The notes beneath the pieces are model-generated. The model saw only the letters and a program-made list of their open reading frames with translations, was not told where the DNA came from and made no database searches. This document shows, in pieces, positions 6,419 to 8,860 of a stretch of 8,860 nucleotides of DNA. The first letter of the stretch is position 1. Each line of letters begins with the position of its first letter. The position numbers were made by a program, and so were the translations under genes. This DNA comes from an uncultured Hyphomicrobiales bacterium. GTDB taxonomy: Bacteria; Pseudomonadota; Alphaproteobacteria; Rhizobiales; Aestuariivirgaceae. The stretch spans positions 1-8,860 of the forward strand of contig CAIYXE010000097.1 in assembly GCA_903930095.1 (NCBI GenBank). Direction: 5' to 3'.

Positions 6419-7737
6419 ACATGACGATCGTCCGCTTCGCGCCCTCGCCCACGGGGCGCATCCACATCGGCAATGCACGCACCGCGATTCTCAACTGGCT
6501 GATGGCGCTCAAGACAGGCGGGCAGTTCGTGCTGCGCTACGACGATACCGATACGGCGCGCTCGACCAGGGAATATGCCGACGGCATCGCCGCTGACCTT
6601 GACTGGCTCGGCATCCGCCCGGCCCGCGTCGAATGGCAGTCGAAGCGCTTTGCGCGCTATGACGAACTGGCTGACAGGCTGCGCGCCGCAGGCCGGCTCT
6701 ACGCCTGCTATGAAACCGCCGACGAACTCGACCGCCGCCGCAAGCGCCAGATGGCGCGCGGGGCGCCGCCCGTCTATGACCGCGCCGCGCTGAAGCTGAC
6801 GGATGAGGAGAGGCGGGCGCTGGAGGCGGAAGGCCGCAGGCCGCACTGGCGCTTCAAGCTCGATGGCCGCATGATGCCGTGGAACGACCTGATCCGCGGG
6901 CCGCAGGCGATCGACACCACGGGCCTCTCAGACCCCGTGCTGGTGCGGGAGGATGGGACTTATCTCTATACGCTGCCGTCCGTCATCGACGACATCGACT
7001 TCGCGGTCACCCACGTGATCCGTGGCGAGGACCATGTGGTGAACACCGCGGTGCAGATCGAGATCACGCAAGCGCTCGGCGGAAATGTTCCCAACTATGC
7101 GCACCACAGCCTTCTCACAGGTGCTGACGGCAAGGGCCTGTCGAAGCGGCTGGGATCGCTGTCCATCGCCTCCATGCGCGAGGGCGGGCTGGAGCCGATG
7201 GCGGTGGTGAGCCATGCCGCGCTGCTGGGCACCTCCGACAACATCCATCCGTGCGCGGATTATACCGAGCTTGTCGAAGGCTTCGGCCTTGACAAGCTAT
7301 CGCGCGCGCCCGCCCGCTTCGACGAGGCGGAGCTGTCGCAGCTCAACGCCAAGCTGCTGCACCATTTGCCGTGGGAGGCAGTGAAGGACAGGCTGCCCTC
7401 GGCTTCAGAGGAATTCTGGCTCGCCGTTCGCGGCAACATCGGGAAACTCGCGGATACGGCAGGATGGGAAATGGTCGTGAGTGGCCCGATCAACGCTGTC
7501 GTTGCGCCAGAAGATCGCGACTTTATCAGGGACGCGTGTGGTCTGCTCCCCGCTTCACCATGGGACGGCACCACCTGGAAGAGCTGGACGGAGGCTGTGA
7601 AGGTGGCGACGGGCCGCAAGGGCAAGGCGCTGTTCATGCCGCTCCGCCTCGCGCTAACGGGCCTCGACCATGGCCCGGAGTTGGCCCAACTCCTTCCGTT
7701 GATTGGCCGCGACAGGGCGCTCGAGCGGCTCTCCTGA
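6415..7737 (+). CDS. gltX: Glutamyl-tRNA synthetase, short second-type paralogue
   Basis: Charges tRNA with glutamate in the cytoplasm. In bacteria that lack GlnRS, the same family also makes Glu-tRNA(Gln) for the GatCAB amidotransferase. The 440-residue protein has the class I signatures: [15 protein letters not shown] (8-22) with the HIGH-like HIGN, the motif RYDDTD (41-46), a GEDHVVNT segment (204-211), and a KMSKS-like loop KGLSKR (240-245). The anticodon-binding C-terminal part (about 300-440) is short, as in the second GluRS (GltX2) seen in many alphaproteobacteria; canonical GltX is about 465-490 residues. The zinc-type cysteine knuckle is absent: only Cys98 remains, and position 100 is Glu. 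The start ATG shares ATGA with the nadE stop; a second ATG two codons on (6421) is possible. The overlap implies coupled translation with nadE. Which tRNA it prefers cannot be read from the sequence. Confidence 0.93.
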   Translation: MNMTIVRFAPSPTGRIHIGNARTAILNWLMALKTGGQFVLRYDDTDTARSTREYADGIAADLDWLGIRPARVEWQSKRFARYDELADRLRAAGRLYACYETADELDRRRKRQMARGAPPVYDRAALKLTDEERRALEAEGRRPHWRFKLDGRMMPWNDLIRGPQAIDTTGLSDPVLVREDGTYLYTLPSVIDDIDFAVTHVIRGEDHVVNTAVQIEITQALGGNVPNYAHHSLLTGADGKGLSKRLGSLSIASMREGGLEPMAVVSHAALLGTSDNIHPCADYTELVEGFGLDKLSRAPARFDEAELSQLNAKLLHHLPWEAVKDRLPSASEEFWLAVRGNIGKLADTAGWEMVVSGPINAVVAPEDRDFIRDACGLLPASPWDGTTWKSWTEAVKVATGRKGKALFMPLRLALTGLDHGPELAQLLPLIGRDRALERLS

Positions 7738-7761
7738 TCAAAGGATGGTGCCGGCCCAAAG

Positions 7762-7788
7762 CTGGATCCCGGCTTTCGCCGGGATGAC
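7762..7788. repeat. Dispersed palindromic repeat element (GTCATCCCGGC...GCCGGGATCCAG type)
   Basis: Arms ATCCCGGC (7766-7773) and GCCGGGAT (7778-7785) pair perfectly over 8 bases around a TTTC loop, flanked by CTGG on the left and GAC on the right. This form is known as a multi-copy intergenic repeat in many proteobacteria. Only one copy is in this window. As RNA it makes a stable hairpin after gltX, but no T-run follows, so it is at most a processing or stabilising structure. Confidence 0.65.
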
Positions 7789-7812
7789 GCCAAGAGGATG
7801 AAGACAGGGCTC

Positions 7813-7841
7813 TCGACAACGCACTGAAGGCGGATCAATAT
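7813..7841 (+). promoter_or_regulatory. Possible promoter of the GST-like gene, leaderless type
   Basis: TCGACA (7813-7818, five of six consensus bases) and CAATAT (7836-7841) are 17 bases apart. Seven bases separate the -10 hexamer from the ATG at 7849, so the predicted start point is the start codon itself. The nearest purine-rich word, GGCGGA, ends 14 bases before the ATG, too far to act as a normal ribosome site. Confidence 0.35.
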
Positions 7842-7848
7842 CGCACCC

Positions 7849-8487
7849 ATGATCCTCGTGGGCCAGTTCGACTCTCCCTTCGTGCGGCGGGTGGCGGTGA
7901 CGCTGAACCATTACCACATGCCCTTCACGCGCAATGCGATCTCAGTGTTCCGGAACGTCCCGGAGGTTCAGAAGATCAATCCGCTGATCCGCGTGCCATG
8001 CCTGATCCTCGAAAGCGGTGAGACGCTGATCGATTCCTCCGCCATCATCGACCATCTGGACGAGATGGCTGGCCCCGCGCGGGCCCTGACACCGGCCCAT
8101 GGGCCGCAGCGGCGCAAGGTGCTGCAGGCGGTGGTGATGGCGCTGGGCACGACGGACAAGGCGGTTGCCCTGTTCCATGAGCGGTTGTTCCACATCGACA
8201 AGCACATCAACCGCGACCTGGAGAAGCGCATGCTGTCCCAGATACGCGCGGGGCTTGACAGGCTGGAACATGACTGCGGCGCGCCGTGGTTCTTCGACGA
8301 CAAGTTCACGCAGGCCGACGTGACCATCGGCTGCATGGCGGGCTTCATGAAGCTGCGTCTGCCGGACGTGTTCCCCAATGACAAGTTCCCGAAGCTGCAC
8401 GCCCTGGCGCTGCATTGCGAAACCAAGGAAGATTTCGTGAAGGCGCGCCCCTCGCCGGAAGAACTTGCGCCGCGCAACGCGCGCTAA
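7849..8487 (+). CDS. Glutathione S-transferase family protein
   Basis: A 212-residue cytosolic GST-fold protein. The N-terminal thioredoxin-like domain (about 1-75) shows SPFVRRV (9-15) with the likely active-site Ser9, NPLIRVPCLIL (44-54) with the conserved cis-proline Pro50, and DSSAI (62-66) which in this family holds the gamma-glutamyl part of glutathione. The C-terminal helical domain (about 85-205) contains FTQADVTIG (153-161), the N-capping box motif of the GST core. The family conjugates glutathione to electrophiles or acts as a thiol reductase or isomerase; the substrate here is unknown. No strong ribosome site is present; a -10-like hexamer lies 7 bases before the ATG. It is separated from gltX by a 111-base gap and probably transcribed on its own. 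Its TAA stop overlaps the end of the convergent minus-strand gene by 4 bases. Confidence 0.88.
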   Translation: MILVGQFDSPFVRRVAVTLNHYHMPFTRNAISVFRNVPEVQKINPLIRVPCLILESGETLIDSSAIIDHLDEMAGPARALTPAHGPQRRKVLQAVVMALGTTDKAVALFHERLFHIDKHINRDLEKRMLSQIRAGLDRLEHDCGAPWFFDDKFTQADVTIGCMAGFMKLRLPDVFPNDKFPKLHALALHCETKEDFVKARPSPEELAPRNAR

Positions 8488-8860
8488 AGAAGGATCACGC
8501 CGCCAGCCTCCTCCATCTCTGCTTCAAGCCGGTTGATGCGATCATACGCCTGCTCGTCGAGAACCGAGACGCCTGACAGCAGCAGCGCGGCACGCACCTC
8601 CTGCAGTTCCGGATCGGCAAAGGCCAGCCGAAGTCCCTCGCGGAGTTCTTGCGGGCGGCCAACTCGCGTGATCAGCGGCAGGCCCGGTACGGAGGGTGAG
8701 CGCGCGATCTCGGCGAGACCGGCAAGCGCCTCCGGACGGTAGCGCCTCGCAAGGGCCACGCACACGCTGTCGATGGCGCAGACATCCGCACGCCCCTCCC
8801 GCACTGCCGCCAGGGAATTGAGATGGCCTCCCGTTTCGATAGCGCGCGAGAAGAACTGCC
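8484..8860 (-). CDS. PhnD-like ABC transporter substrate-binding protein, C-terminal part, cut by window edge
   Basis: The frame enters at the right edge and stops at TAG (8486-8484), giving about 124 C-terminal residues. The first in-frame GTG inside the window (8804) is internal: 18 more codons upstream read FFSRAIETGGHLNSLAAV, which continues a family motif. Segments visible are the T-G-x-H-x-x-S-L-x-A-V-x-x-G-x-A-D-V-x-A-I-D-S pattern and SPSVPGLPLITR, typical of PhnD-type periplasmic proteins (PF12974) that bind phosphate, phosphite or phosphonate, with relatives that take other oxyanions. The signal peptide, if any, is outside the window. An ABC permease or ATPase gene would be expected beyond the right edge if it is part of a transporter, but lone copies of this type are common. 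Ligand unknown. Confidence 0.75.
   Translation of the reverse strand, partial: QFFSRAIETGGHLNSLAAVREGRADVCAIDSVCVALARRYRPEALAGLAEIARSPSVPGLPLITRVGRPQELREGLRLAFADPELQEVRAALLLSGVSVLDEQAYDRINRLEAEMEEAGGVILL

Larger units (their letters stand above)
7738..7848. other. Intergenic region between gltX and the GST-like gene
   Basis: These 111 bases hold one palindromic dispersed-type repeat in the first half and a promoter-like pair just before the GST start. I see no T-run terminator after gltX and no convincing coding frame. The minus-strand frame that crosses this gap gives the SRRKPGSSF-type peptide that this class of repeat typically yields in spurious ORFs. Confidence 0.5.

Noticed and set aside
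4775..6478. A 567-codon open frame on the minus strand opposite nadE
   Set aside because: It is an exact antisense shadow of a gene with all catalytic residues; the His/Arg/Gly/Ala-rich product has no recognisable domain and such long antisense frames are normal in GC-rich DNA.
7766..7785. The repeat hairpin as an intrinsic terminator of gltX
   Set aside because: The stem is strong but no T-run follows it on either strand, and the same form is a dispersed repeat.
7260..7850. A 196-codon minus-strand frame over the end of gltX and the following gap
   Set aside because: It is antisense to gltX and its distinctive N-terminal peptide comes from the palindromic repeat, a known source of false ORFs.
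7942..8477. Minus-strand frames of 157 and 169 codons opposite the GST-like gene
   Set aside because: Shadows of a gene with clear GST motifs; no ribosome site or family similarity seen.
1..8860. CRISPR array, tRNA, rRNA, insertion sequence, prophage or defence genes
   Set aside because: No direct-repeat series, cloverleaf with CCA-type end, transposase, integrase or nuclease motif was found on reading both strands.

Overview
The window reads as ordinary chromosomal DNA of a GC-rich alphaproteobacterium. Three things point that way: every codon position looks GC-biased, there is a short second-type glutamyl-tRNA synthetase, and an intergenic palindrome of the GTCATCCCGGC...GCCGGGATCCAG type is present, which is common in that class. 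I cannot name a genus from the sequence alone. I see no mobile element, phage gene, CRISPR array, rRNA or tRNA.

Layout. Positions 1-4706 all read on the minus strand. In transcription order (high to low coordinates) they are: an AMP-forming acyl-CoA ligase of the oxalate-CoA ligase (AAE3/Pcs60) type; a PanE/ApbA-type ketopantoate reductase homologue joined to it by a 4-base ATGA overlap; a membrane-anchored neutral zinc metallopeptidase 32 bases further on; then, after a 105-base gap with a hairpin, an FNR/FixK-like box and a plausible promoter, a small universal stress protein; and finally the N-terminal half of a glycerate 2-kinase that runs off the left edge. Positions 4707-4789 form a short divergent control region. 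From 4790 the plus strand carries glutamine-dependent NAD+ synthetase, overlapped by 4 bases by a glutamyl-tRNA synthetase, then a 111-base gap with the palindromic repeat, then a glutathione S-transferase-like protein. The last gene, on the minus strand, is the C-terminal part of a PhnD-like ABC transporter substrate-binding protein. It enters from the right edge and converges on the GST gene with a 4-base overlap of the two ends.

How the genes may work together. nadE-gltX is a compact housekeeping pair. The ligase-reductase pair is translationally coupled, so the two proteins probably act in one pathway. An oxalyl-CoA or similar small-acid activation route is a reasonable guess; a glycerate 2-kinase sits a few genes downstream, but nothing in the sequence proves a shared route. 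The universal stress protein appears to have its own promoter with an oxygen-responsive (FNR/FixK) type site. Three genes (acyl-CoA ligase, nadE, GST-like) have no usable Shine-Dalgarno sequence and a promoter-like -10 hexamer only 7-8 bases before the ATG, suggesting leaderless transcripts. I found no clearly undescribed system here; the most useful leads are the FNR-type box, the leaderless-start pattern and the coupled ligase-reductase pair.
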